This document shows positions 8,344 through 16,238 of a stretch of DNA of 64,000 bases, piece by piece (position 1 is the stretch's first letter; every line of letters starts with the position of its first letter). The DNA comes from an uncultured Muribaculaceae bacterium (GTDB lineage: Bacteria; Bacteroidota; Bacteroidia; Bacteroidales; Muribaculaceae), in the NCBI GenBank assembly GCA_910579675.1, contig CAJTUF010000013.1:20950-84949 (forward strand). Direction: 5' to 3'. A program made the translations under genes and the position numbers. The notes under the pieces are model-generated. The model was not told the DNA's origin, made no database searches, and saw only the letters and a program-made list of their open reading frames with translations.

Positions 8344-11300
8344 ATGATCGACAATGCAGCCATACAGCCTCAGGACCGCCTTGAGGTGATCGGGGCGAGG
8401 GTCAACAACCTCAAGAATATCGACGTAACCATTCCCCACGACTCTCTTACGGTGATCACCGGCCTATCGGGCAGTGGGAAGTCGAGTCTCGCTTTCGACA
8501 CCATCTATGCCGAGGGGCAGCGACGCTATATCGAGACCTTCTCATCATACGCCCGAGGGATGCTCGGCGCACTCCAGAGACCCGACGTCGACAAGGTGTC
8601 GGGTCTCAACCCTGTGATTGCCATAGAGCAGAAAACCGTCAACCGCAATCCACGCTCGACCATAGGCACCACCACGGAGGTCTACGACTTCCTCCGTCTG
8701 CTCTTTGCGCGCATTGCCGAGGCAAGGAGCTACCTGTCTGGACTTCCGATGATCAAATATACCTCGGGCCAGATAGTCGACCTCCTGCTCAACCTCTATT
8801 CAGGTAAGAGAGTGGCCATTCTCGCCCCACTCGTCAAAAACCGTAAGGGACACTACAAGGAGCTTCTCGACTCGCTACGCCGCAAAGGCTATCTGCGCGT
8901 GAGGGTCGACGGCGAGATGCGCGAGCTCACCATGGGCATGAAGCTCGACCGCTACCGCAACCACTCGATAGAGCTGGTGATCGACCGCATCAAGGTGGTC
9001 GGGCAAGAGCGCGACCGCATTGCCGACACCGTGACCGAGGCACTGCGTCAGGGGGATAAGGAGCTGATGGTGCTCGATGTCGACGACCCCGAGGCTCGTC
9101 CTTCCTACTACTCCCAGCATCTTATGGATCCCGAAAATGGGATAAGCTATCCCGAGCCAGCGCCTCATACATTCTCTTTCAACTCCCCGCAAGGCGCCTG
9201 TCCCCACTGCAACGGCCTCGGATATGCCTTTGCCATCGACCACGACAAGATTTTTCCCGACCGCACCAAATCGGTACGCAACGGAGCAATAGCCCCTTTG
9301 GGCAAGTATCAGAGCAAGATGATATTCTGGCAGCTTGCCGCGGTGCTCGAAGCTCACGGCTTCTCGCTCGACACTCCTGTGGCCGACCTTTCCGAAGAGA
9401 CCGTGACCGATATGCTCTACGGCACCACCCAACCCCTCTACATCAACAACGAGGGGGGCGCCATATCCAACTACAAGCTCGCCTTCGACGGCCTCCTGCG
9501 CTATCTTGAGCCGGAGGCTGCCGCCGATGCCGAAGGGGAGGAGCGCGGCGGCAAGACCGACAGTGCCAGCCGGTTTGCATCGCGCATAGTGTGTCCGGAG
9601 TGCGGTGGCCGGCGCCTCCGCCGCGAGAGCCTCTGCTTCTTTATCAACGACCGCAACATTGCCGACCTCGCCCGGATGGACATTGTGGAGCTCCACAAGT
9701 GGATCTCCGACCTTGAGCCACGCCTATCCCCCACGCAGGCCATCATCGGCCGTGAGATTCTCAAGGAGATCCGCACCCGCCTCAGCTTTCTTATCGACGT
9801 GGGGCTCGGCTATCTCTCGCTCGACCGCAACAGCGCCACCCTCTCGGGCGGTGAGAGCCAGCGCATCCGTCTCGCCACCCAGATAGGATCCGAGCTGGTC
9901 AATGTGCTGTATATCCTCGACGAGCCAAGCATCGGCCTACACCAGCGCGACAACCGGCGGCTCATCGACTCGCTGACACGGTTGCGCGACGTGGGCAACA
10001 CGGTGATTGTAGTGGAACACGACAAAGATATGATGCTGGCAGCCGACTACATAGTCGATATCGGCCCGAAAGCCGGGCGCCGGGGCGGCGAGGTGGTATA
10101 TCAGGGCAAGCCTGACGATATGCTTGCCTCAGGCACTCTCACAGCCGACTATCTTACCGGACGCCGCTCCATCCCCCTCCCCTCCCGGCGCAGACCCGGC
10201 AACGGACTCTCCCTTGAGCTCATCGGAGCCACAGGCCACAACCTCCGCGATGTCGATCTCTCCATCCCTCTCGGCACCTTCACGGTAGTGGCCGGTGTGT
10301 CGGGCAGCGGCAAGAGTTCTCTCATCAACTCCACTCTCCAGCCGATACTGTCGAAACACTTCTTCCGCTCGCTCGCCGAGCCCCTGCCCTACCGCGAGCT
10401 GCGAGGCATCGAAAACATCGACAAGGTGGTGACCGTCAATCAGTCGCCACTCGGGCGCACCCCGCGCTCCAATCCCGCCACCTATACCGGACTTTTCTCC
10501 GATATCCGCTCCCTTTTTGTCAACCTCCCTGAAGCCAAGTTGCGCGGCTACAAGCCCGGGCGCTTCTCTTTCAACATTGCCGGAGGCCGATGTGAGGTGT
10601 GTGGCGGCAATGGCTACCGCACCATCGAGATGAACTTCCTCCCCGACCTCCTCGTGCCATGCGAGGCGTGTGGCGGCAAGCGCTACAAGCGAGAGACTCT
10701 TGAGGTGCGCTATAAAGGCAAGTCGATAGCCGATGTGCTCGACATGACCATCTCCCAGGCCCTCGACTTCTTCGCTCCGATCCCAAAGATAGCCCGCAAG
10801 CTGCAGGTGCTCGCCGACATCGGTCTCGGATATATCAAGCTCGGCCAGCCGTCGTCGACCCTCTCGGGCGGCGAAAACCAGCGTGTGAAGCTCGCCACAG
10901 AGCTCGCCCGCCGCGACACCGGCCGCACCCTCTTCATCCTCGACGAACCCACCACCGGCCTCCACTTCGACGATATCCGCGCTCTTCTCATTCTGCTCGA
11001 CAGTCTTGTGGAGAAGGGTAACACCGTGGTGGTGATCGAACACAATCTCGACGTTGCCGCCCACGCCGACTATATTATCGATATGGGCCCCGGCGGAGGC
11101 CGCGATGGCGGACAGATTGTGGCAACCGGCACCCCTGAGCAGGTTGCCCGGCTCGACTCACCCACAGCTCCCTTCCTCGCCGAAGAGCTCGCGCACCATC
11201 CTCCGGTGCCGCTCGGCGAGCCGACCAAAGCTCCTGCGCCCGCAAGAGCCGCAAAGGCAGCAAAAAAAGCTGCACCCGCTCCAACTGACAGTCCAGACGG

Positions 11301-11352
11301 AGCCGCCACTCCCCGCCGCCGCGGACGACCCCGCAAGAACCCTACAGCATAA
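8344..11352 (+). CDS. uvrA: Excinuclease ABC subunit A
   Basis: 1002 residues. DNA damage recognition ATPase of nucleotide excision repair. Two ABC modules are visible: Walker A GLSGSGKSSLAFDT near residues 40-53 and GVSGSGKSSLINST near residue 656, signatures LSGGESQRIRLA and LSGGENQRVKLA, and Walker B runs ILDEPSIGLH and ILDEPTTGLH. Zinc-binding CxxC pairs occur (CPHCNGLG; CPECGGRR; CEVCGGNGY with CEACGGKRY). After the normal UvrA end (about residue 940) there is an extra tail of about 60 residues rich in Ala, Pro and Lys that ends PRRRGRPRKNPTA, an AT-hook-like RGRP core. It follows the transglycosylase gene by 3 bp and ends at a hairpin terminator. Confidence 0.97.
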   Translation: MIDNAAIQPQDRLEVIGARVNNLKNIDVTIPHDSLTVITGLSGSGKSSLAFDTIYAEGQRRYIETFSSYARGMLGALQRPDVDKVSGLNPVIAIEQKTVNRNPRSTIGTTTEVYDFLRLLFARIAEARSYLSGLPMIKYTSGQIVDLLLNLYSGKRVAILAPLVKNRKGHYKELLDSLRRKGYLRVRVDGEMRELTMGMKLDRYRNHSIELVIDRIKVVGQERDRIADTVTEALRQGDKELMVLDVDDPEARPSYYSQHLMDPENGISYPEPAPHTFSFNSPQGACPHCNGLGYAFAIDHDKIFPDRTKSVRNGAIAPLGKYQSKMIFWQLAAVLEAHGFSLDTPVADLSEETVTDMLYGTTQPLYINNEGGAISNYKLAFDGLLRYLEPEAAADAEGEERGGKTDSASRFASRIVCPECGGRRLRRESLCFFINDRNIADLARMDIVELHKWISDLEPRLSPTQAIIGREILKEIRTRLSFLIDVGLGYLSLDRNSATLSGGESQRIRLATQIGSELVNVLYILDEPSIGLHQRDNRRLIDSLTRLRDVGNTVIVVEHDKDMMLAADYIVDIGPKAGRRGGEVVYQGKPDDMLASGTLTADYLTGRRSIPLPSRRRPGNGLSLELIGATGHNLRDVDLSIPLGTFTVVAGVSGSGKSSLINSTLQPILSKHFFRSLAEPLPYRELRGIENIDKVVTVNQSPLGRTPRSNPATYTGLFSDIRSLFVNLPEAKLRGYKPGRFSFNIAGGRCEVCGGNGYRTIEMNFLPDLLVPCEACGGKRYKRETLEVRYKGKSIADVLDMTISQALDFFAPIPKIARKLQVLADIGLGYIKLGQPSSTLSGGENQRVKLATELARRDTGRTLFILDEPTTGLHFDDIRALLILLDSLVEKGNTVVVIEHNLDVAAHADYIIDMGPGGGRDGGQIVATGTPEQVARLDSPTAPFLAEELAHHPPVPLGEPTKAPAPARAAKAAKKAAPAPTDSPDGAATPRRRGRPRKNPTA

Positions 11353-11362
11353 TCCCGCAATC

Positions 11363-11410
11363 ATAGGCCAAGGGCCTGCCGCTCATTCAAGCCGCAGGCC
11401 CTTGACCTAT
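11363..11410. terminator. Convergent hairpin terminator after uvrA
   Basis: Arms 11363-11379 and 11394-11410 pair over 17 bp with one mismatch around a 14-base loop. It lies between the convergent ends of uvrA and the lipoprotein gene on the minus strand and could serve both. No strong T-run follows on either strand. Confidence 0.7.
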
Positions 11411-11433
11411 ATTGTTGCATTGTTATTGACCGC

Positions 11434-12204
11434 TTACAGACGCAGATGGAGTTTGCCTTCATGCCAGGCTTCCAGTTCATCCTTGACGCTTTCGAGATAT
11501 AAGATCGGACTGTCGAGAATAAACTGACCGCCGCTGTAGGTGTTGAGATTAACCTTTTCGCCAAACCGCTTCTCGAAGAGCTCCATCACATAAGCGTAGG
11601 CCTCATCGACCGACTCGAAGTAATAGGCGTCCTCCTTATCTTTCCGATCATATGCCATGACATACAAGCGCTGAAAATCGGTATTGACATATTGTTCAAT
11701 AGCCGACACTTTCACCTTTTTCTTGCTTATATCGGTGACGCTTATAGCCTCACCATTGACCACAATGGTATTGTAGTTGAGTGCATAGTCGCGGCGTATC
11801 ATGAATCTGAGGTCGGAATCGAGATCACCTACGCGCCCGAGCACCCATATCGCCCAAGACAGACGCGTAGTTCCGTGTGCACATCCAAATGTTGTCAACG
11901 GAGTATAGATATTACCGTTGTCGATTGTCAGAAAGGCGGGACCGGGAACACTGAAACCGATCCACTCCGAGAAGTCGAACTCACGCCAGGGGCTATCTTC
12001 ATCGTCACGTTCATACGACTTTATGCCGTCGCGCTCAAGGGTTGTACTGCCCGACATAAGCAGATGATTGACTTCCGTAACGTCAAAACCGGCTACTGGG
12101 AGAAGTGGATTCTCGGCGTCAAATTCTGGCTCATCGGCCGAACACGACGATAGGAGGGCCATGACTGCCACGGCCGCCACTGAGAGCCATCGATATGTTT
12201 TCAT
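11434..12204 (-). CDS. Lipoprotein of unknown function
   Basis: 256 residues. A lipoprotein signal peptide ends at Cys21 (ALLSSCSADEPE). The remainder is acidic and shows no domain I recognise. Features seen: a hydrophobic/aromatic central part (WIGFSVPGPAFLTIDNGNIY), a GCAHGTTRLSW stretch, and an amphipathic helix near the C-terminus (VDEAYAYVMELFEKRF). The acidic residues just after the lipid Cys (SADEPE) resemble the lipoprotein export signal that sends lipoproteins to the cell surface in Bacteroidetes, so a surface location is plausible. It is a stand-alone gene on the minus strand with a TATCTTTG box upstream (12252-12259) and the uvrA terminator downstream. Confidence 0.7.
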   Translation of the reverse strand: MKTYRWLSVAAVAVMALLSSCSADEPEFDAENPLLPVAGFDVTEVNHLLMSGSTTLERDGIKSYERDDEDSPWREFDFSEWIGFSVPGPAFLTIDNGNIYTPLTTFGCAHGTTRLSWAIWVLGRVGDLDSDLRFMIRRDYALNYNTIVVNGEAISVTDISKKKVKVSAIEQYVNTDFQRLYVMAYDRKDKEDAYYFESVDEAYAYVMELFEKRFGEKVNLNTYSGGQFILDSPILYLESVKDELEAWHEGKLHLRL

Positions 12205-12251
12205 ATTGGCTGGGGGATTAAGATGGTTGATAATATGTTGATTGGTTTCCG

Positions 12252-12259
12252 CAAAGATA
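12252..12259 (-). promoter_or_regulatory. Probable -7 box for the lipoprotein gene
   Basis: TATCTTTG on the minus strand, 48 bp upstream of the lipoprotein start. It fits the TAnnTTTG consensus. I could not find a TTG at the right distance upstream, so only the -7 half is supported. Confidence 0.45.
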
Positions 12260-12300
12260 AGGATTTATCACCAACTTTCACATATTTTTCGGTAAAAAAA

Positions 12301-13656
12301 TCATAATATGCCAATCGATTGGGCAAAAATCAGTCCTATAGCCACCGGACAAACCCACCGGAGCAGAAACACAAGGAGCCGCATGGGGCGGAAGCGGGTG
12401 GCGCCACGGCAAGTCATTTGTTCAGAAAGCACACTCCTATCGAGTTTCCATCCCACGAAGACAGATATGATCATGCCGCCGAGCGGAAGCATGACATTGC
12501 TTGTGGCGGTGTCGAAGAAGTTAAACAGAGTGAGGCCAAAGAGTGTGAAGTCGCTCAGGCAGCCGAATGAGAGGGCACATAGGGTGCCAAACAGGGCTGC
12601 TATACCTGTGTTGAGCACCACGGCGCTCCGCCGCTTCATTTTCAGCTCTTCCATGAAAAAAGTTATTGCTATCTCGCTCATGGAAATGGTGGAGGTGAGC
12701 GATGCAAGAAAGAGAAGGAAGAAAAAGAGCGTTGACCATACTGTGCCGCCTGCGAGCGAGTGGAATATCGACGGAAGCACCTCAAACACCAGTGTAGGGC
12801 CCGCCGACGGCGACATGCCGAAGGTAAAAACGGCCGGAAATATGATCACTCCCGCCAAAATAGCCACAACGGTGTCGAGCGATGCCGTGATCAGGGCCGA
12901 TCGCCCCAAACGTGTGTTGTCGGCAAAATAGCTCGAATAGGTGAGCATGGTGCCCAGACCGAGACTCAGCGAGAAAAAGGCCTGCCCCAGGGCGCCCAGC
13001 ATGGTCGAAGGGGTAAGTGCTGAGAAGTCGGGGCTAAACAGAAAGCTCAATCCCTCCCGCGCACCGGCCATAGTGAGTGAATTGGCGCAGAATATAAGCA
13101 GCAGGATAAAAAGCATCGGCATAAGGATGTTGGAGAAACGCTCTATCCCCTTGGCAACGCCTCTCATCAGAATGGCGAAGTTGATTGCCAGAAAGACAAT
13201 GGTCCACAATGCCGGGCGCCAGTTGCCGGTAACAAAACTGTCGAAATGGGTGTGATAGCCTGCCGCATCGCCATAGTCGAGGGATCCGATGGCGCTCTGG
13301 ACCATGTACTCTACTGTCCATCCAGCCACCACCGAGTAGAAGCTCAGTATCATAAGCGACGACAGCACTCCCATATATCCTGTGAGTTGCCAAACCCGGT
13401 GAGAGGCGTGGAGCCTGAAAGCCCCGGTGATGTTTGACCGCGAGCTACGCCCGAGGATAAATTCGGCACATATCACCGGCACTCCCAGCAGAAAGATAAA
13501 TGCTATGTAGCACACCATAAACGCGCCGCCCCCATGGGTGCCCGCCTCGTATGGAAACCGCCATATATTGCCTAAGCCTACCGCCGACCCTACCGTTGTG
13601 GCGATCGCGCCTATACGGGTGGCAAACACCGCCCGATGTGTATTTTTTGATGTCAT
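12301..13656 (-). CDS. Sodium-dependent transporter, NSS/SNF family (second of pair)
   Basis: 451 residues, about 11-12 hydrophobic segments. The first helix has the sodium/substrate site pattern of the neurotransmitter:sodium symporter family: ATTVGSAVGLGNIWRFPYEAGTHGGGAF. Later blocks such as FFSLSLGLGTMLTYSSYF and LTSTISMSEIAI correspond to the conserved helices 6 and 8. It should import an amino acid or similar small amine with Na+; the substrate cannot be read from sequence. It lies 46 bp downstream of the small membrane protein gene and is probably the last gene of a three-gene unit with another NSS transporter. The C-terminus is short, ending soon after the last helix. Confidence 0.9.
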   Translation of the reverse strand: MTSKNTHRAVFATRIGAIATTVGSAVGLGNIWRFPYEAGTHGGGAFMVCYIAFIFLLGVPVICAEFILGRSSRSNITGAFRLHASHRVWQLTGYMGVLSSLMILSFYSVVAGWTVEYMVQSAIGSLDYGDAAGYHTHFDSFVTGNWRPALWTIVFLAINFAILMRGVAKGIERFSNILMPMLFILLLIFCANSLTMAGAREGLSFLFSPDFSALTPSTMLGALGQAFFSLSLGLGTMLTYSSYFADNTRLGRSALITASLDTVVAILAGVIIFPAVFTFGMSPSAGPTLVFEVLPSIFHSLAGGTVWSTLFFFLLFLASLTSTISMSEIAITFFMEELKMKRRSAVVLNTGIAALFGTLCALSFGCLSDFTLFGLTLFNFFDTATSNVMLPLGGMIISVFVGWKLDRSVLSEQMTCRGATRFRPMRLLVFLLRWVCPVAIGLIFAQSIGIL

Positions 13657-13702
13657 TCAGATTGATTTCGTAGTTTGTGGAAATAGTGTGAGTAGGGAGC
13701 GA

Positions 13703-14014
13703 TTAGTCGACAGCCTCGTCAAGCGGACTCTGCCGACGCTTTGTATTTGCTGTTGGAGCCTTCTGCTTCTTACCGGCACTCACCCTCTTCCGGCTCTTTT
13801 TCTTTTCATTAGCATTGCTCGACACTGAGTCGACCGACGCAGCGTTCTCTACCTCTGCCATCTCTACCTCCGATGCCGCTTCAGAGGGGGTGGGGGGATT
13901 GCTACCGCGCCAAGAGGCAATGGCCGCCACCGCAGCCACCAACACTATGGCGAGTGCTATAAGGCCTCGACGCTCTATGGCTGTAGGGCCGCCACCATGA
14001 AGACTGTCGGTCAT
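13703..14014 (-). CDS. Small single-pass membrane protein coupled to an NSS transporter
   Basis: 103 residues from the ATG whose first bases overlap the stop of the upstream transporter (ATGA, 14011-14014). A longer frame exists but would run backwards into the transporter gene. Residues about 19-40 (RRGLIALAIVLVAAVAAIASW) form one membrane segment; the rest is an acidic stretch (EVEMAEVENA) followed by a very basic one (KKKSRKRVSAGKKQK) and an SPLDEAVD end. No family recognised. Translational coupling suggests a partner or regulator of the transporter, comparable in position to the MetS small subunit of MetP in corynebacteria, but there is no visible homology. Confidence 0.65.
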   Translation of the reverse strand: MTDSLHGGGPTAIERRGLIALAIVLVAAVAAIASWRGSNPPTPSEAASEVEMAEVENAASVDSVSSNANEKKKSRKRVSAGKKQKAPTANTKRRQSPLDEAVD

Positions 14015-15375
14015 AAAAATCTCGACACAAGGATTATGCCGGTGAGCAGCGGCGCTACATACCGGAGGATAAACAATATAAGTCCATGCGCGCGGGCGCG
14101 GGCCGATCCTCGGTTGGTCACCTCGCGGCGTAGCAATCCGGGGGGCGCAAACCATCCCACATAGAGACAGGTAAACATAGCCACAAGCGGCAGAAGCATA
14201 TTGGTGGCAACATCGTCGAGAAAATCAAACACCGTGGCTCCCCCGATGGTCAATCCCAGTGATGGCAGCTGCGACAGGGCGCAGACTGTCGAAAAACCAA
14301 ATAGCGGAAGGAGCACCACGATAGTTGACACCCGTCGCGGCACATCCATGCGGTCGGCCACGAATGCCACCGACACTTCAGCAATGGAGATGGTGCTTGT
14401 AAGCGCCGCAACAAACAGAAGAAGGAAAAACATCACCGACCAGACCTGCGTGGCAGGCATGCGGGCAAACACCTCCGGGAGGGTGACAAACACCAGTGTC
14501 GAGCCGCTCAGACTCTCACCCTCAAGCGAGAAGGTGGTCACGGCCGGAAAGATGATGAAGCCCATGAGGAGAGCCACCAGCAGGTCGAGCATCGACACCG
14601 TCACTGCCGTGCGGGTCAGGTGTGTGGTGCGGGGAAAATAGCTTGCATAAGTAATGAGGATGCCCATGCCGAGGCTGAGCGAGAAGAAGGCCTGTCCCAA
14701 TGCGTTGAGGAAGGTCGACGCTGTGACGCGTGAAAAATCCGGACGCAGGAAAAACTCAAGGCCCTCGCTTGCGCCGGGCAGAGTGAGGCTCACCCCGCAT
14801 AGCACCAGCAGGATCACAAATAGCAGCGGCATCATGATATTGCTCATGCGCTCTATACCCTTCTGCACCCCCACTATAAGCACAGCCGCATTTATCAGTA
14901 TCACTACATAGGTAGCTATCAGAGGATAATACCTGCTCCCTATCAGCGTGCTCATCTTACCGGCAAAAAAGGCGGAGTCGGTGTGGGCCATCGCACCCGC
15001 GCCATCATAGAGAAATCCGGAGACCGAGGCTATGAGATATTCAAGAGTCCATCCCGCCACCACCATGTAGAAGCAAAGGATCATATAGCTTGCGAGGATA
15101 GCCACGCCACCAACAGCCCACCACGGTCGCGACGCGCCGAGATTGATGAAACTGCCCACAGCATCGCTGCGGCCCGAGCGGCCGATAGCAAACTCGGCCA
15201 CCATCACAGGCACCCCGAGCAGAAACACACAAGCTATATAGATAATCAAGAACGCAGCGCCCCCGTTGGCCTGAGTCTCAGCCGGGAAACGCCACACATT
15301 GCCCAGCCCCACCGCCGAGCCCACAGTGGCTGCGATGAGGCCAATCTTAGATGCAAATTGAGTAGTCTTTGCCAT
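14011..15375 (-). CDS. Sodium-dependent transporter, NSS/SNF family (first of pair)
   Basis: 454 residues from MAKTTQFASKIGLIAATVGSAVGLGN; the longer frame adds 11 residues but the conserved family start and the promoter position favour 15375. Helix 1 carries the unwound NSS sodium site (VGSAVGLGNVWRFP), with further matches in FFSLSLGMGILITYASYF and ALTSTISIAEVSVAF. It closely resembles the other NSS protein at 12.3 kb, so the pair is probably an old tandem duplication or two paralogues with different substrates. The stop overlaps the start of the 103-residue membrane protein by 4 bp. Confidence 0.9.
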   Translation of the reverse strand: MAKTTQFASKIGLIAATVGSAVGLGNVWRFPAETQANGGAAFLIIYIACVFLLGVPVMVAEFAIGRSGRSDAVGSFINLGASRPWWAVGGVAILASYMILCFYMVVAGWTLEYLIASVSGFLYDGAGAMAHTDSAFFAGKMSTLIGSRYYPLIATYVVILINAAVLIVGVQKGIERMSNIMMPLLFVILLVLCGVSLTLPGASEGLEFFLRPDFSRVTASTFLNALGQAFFSLSLGMGILITYASYFPRTTHLTRTAVTVSMLDLLVALLMGFIIFPAVTTFSLEGESLSGSTLVFVTLPEVFARMPATQVWSVMFFLLLFVAALTSTISIAEVSVAFVADRMDVPRRVSTIVVLLPLFGFSTVCALSQLPSLGLTIGGATVFDFLDDVATNMLLPLVAMFTCLYVGWFAPPGLLRREVTNRGSARARAHGLILFILRYVAPLLTGIILVSRFL

Positions 15376-15428
15376 AAGTAGCGGTAACAAATAAGCACCG
15401 GCGTCCACGCCGATGCGTCAATCCGTTG

Positions 15429-15458
15429 CAAAATTACTCATTTTCGCGTCAAATTCAA
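15429..15458 (-). promoter_or_regulatory. Promoter of the NSS transporter unit
   Basis: On the minus strand TTG (15456-15458) and TAATTTTG (15429-15436) are separated by 19 bp, matching the Bacteroidota promoter pattern. The first transporter start is 54 bp downstream. Confidence 0.65.
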
Positions 15459-15482
15459 ACCCACACATCGCAAAATTATTCG

Positions 15483-15490
15483 TAGCTTTG
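15483..15490 (+). promoter_or_regulatory. Possible -7 box for the RAYT gene
   Basis: TAGCTTTG fits TAnnTTTG and points toward the transposase gene. No TTG is present 19-21 bp upstream. If used, both REP palindromes at 15492-15553 would lie in the 5' leader of the transposase mRNA. Confidence 0.35.
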
Positions 15491-15491
15491 T

Positions 15492-15515
15492 GGAGCGTAA
15501 GCCTCCGGCTTGCGA
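15492..15515 (+). repeat. REP palindrome 1
   Basis: GGAG followed by a stem-loop: CGTAAGCC (15496-15503), loop TCC, GGCTTGCG (15507-15514), one G-T type mismatch. It recurs exactly inverted at 17692-17716 and nearly so at 16194-16219, and sits just upstream of a REP-associated transposase. Confidence 0.85.
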
Positions 15516-15528
15516 AAAAGAGAACATA

Positions 15529-15553
15529 GGAAGCGCAAACCACCGGCTTGCGA
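15529..15553 (+). repeat. REP palindrome 2 (diverged copy)
   Basis: CGCAAACC (15534-15541), loop ACC, GGCTTGCG (15545-15552), with GGAA in place of GGAG before it. Same orientation as REP 1 and 14 bases behind it, giving a head-to-tail pair. Confidence 0.75.
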
Positions 15554-15569
15554 AAAAAAATAAACCATC

Positions 15570-16142
15570 ATGAATCACGACGACATAACAATAAAGCGGC
15601 GCAACCTCCCTCACTGGCATCGCGAAAGGTGCATCCAATTTGTCACCTTCCATCTTGCCGACTCATTACCCGCATCCGTGCGCCGTGAGTTGCAGACGCT
15701 AAAAGACCTATTCGTCCACGAAAACCCCGAGCCCTGGTCAGACGAAACCACCAAACACTTCAACTCACTCTTCCCGACCCGCATCAACGACTATCTTGAT
15801 GCGGGCCATGGATCTTGCGTACTCCGCCACAAAGAGTGTGCTGCGATCATGGCAAACGCCATAGAGTATTTCGACCACGACAGATATATCATTCATAAAT
15901 ATGTAGTGATGCCCAACCATGTACATGTGCTTGTCGAACTCCTGGGCAACAGTAATCTGTCGGACATCTGCAAGTCATGGAAAAATTTCAGTGCTTTGCA
16001 GATAAACAGGTTCTTGGGCCGCTCCGGACAGTTTTGGCATCATGAGTCGTGGGACAGGATGATACGCAACGAGAGGCATTACTGCAATGTGGTGGCTTAT
16101 ATCGACAAAAATATCCAGCAGGGTGGGGTGATGTGGAAGTAG
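15570..16142 (+). CDS. REP-associated tyrosine transposase (RAYT, Y1/IS200-like)
   Basis: 190 residues. HUH single-strand nuclease of the TnpA-REP family. The metal-binding HUH motif is PNHVHVLV (His117, His119) and the candidate catalytic Tyr177 lies in VVAYIDKNIQQ, the equivalent of the family YIHxNP block. The N-terminus RRNLPHWHRERCIQFVTFHL is also typical of RAYTs. These proteins are single-copy, domesticated relatives of IS200 transposases that recognise and spread REP palindromes. Here REP copies sit on both sides: 15492-15553 upstream and 16194-16219 downstream, in opposite orientation. No left and right IS ends are present, which argues against an autonomous IS. The gene looks intact. 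Confidence 0.88.
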   Translation: MNHDDITIKRRNLPHWHRERCIQFVTFHLADSLPASVRRELQTLKDLFVHENPEPWSDETTKHFNSLFPTRINDYLDAGHGSCVLRHKECAAIMANAIEYFDHDRYIIHKYVVMPNHVHVLVELLGNSNLSDICKSWKNFSALQINRFLGRSGQFWHHESWDRMIRNERHYCNVVAYIDKNIQQGGVMWK

Positions 16143-16160
16143 CCTGCTGCCGCCCGTTAT

Positions 16161-16176
16161 CGTAAGCCGGCGCGAG
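16161..16176 (+). repeat. Degenerate REP half-site
   Basis: CGTAAGCC at 16161-16168 matches the left arm of REP 1 and is followed by GGCGCGAG instead of a matching right arm. Probably a decayed REP, 19 bases after the transposase stop. Confidence 0.4.
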
Positions 16177-16193
16177 CAGTTCTTTTTAAATAA

Positions 16194-16219
16194 TCGCAAG
16201 CCGAAGGCTTACGCTCCCA
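16194..16219 (-). repeat. REP palindrome 3 (inverted)
   Basis: CGCAAGCC (16195-16202), loop GAA, GGCTTACG (16206-16213), then CTCC. It is the reverse complement of REP 1 except in the loop, so the transposase gene is bracketed by inverted REPs. Confidence 0.85.
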
Positions 16220-16238
16220 TTTTATACGTCGGCGTCAT

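Noticed and set aside
15483..16219. A complete IS200/IS605 insertion sequence
   Set aside because: No TnpB gene and no IS200-type subterminal ends; the REP palindromes and RAYT-type motifs fit a domesticated transposase better.
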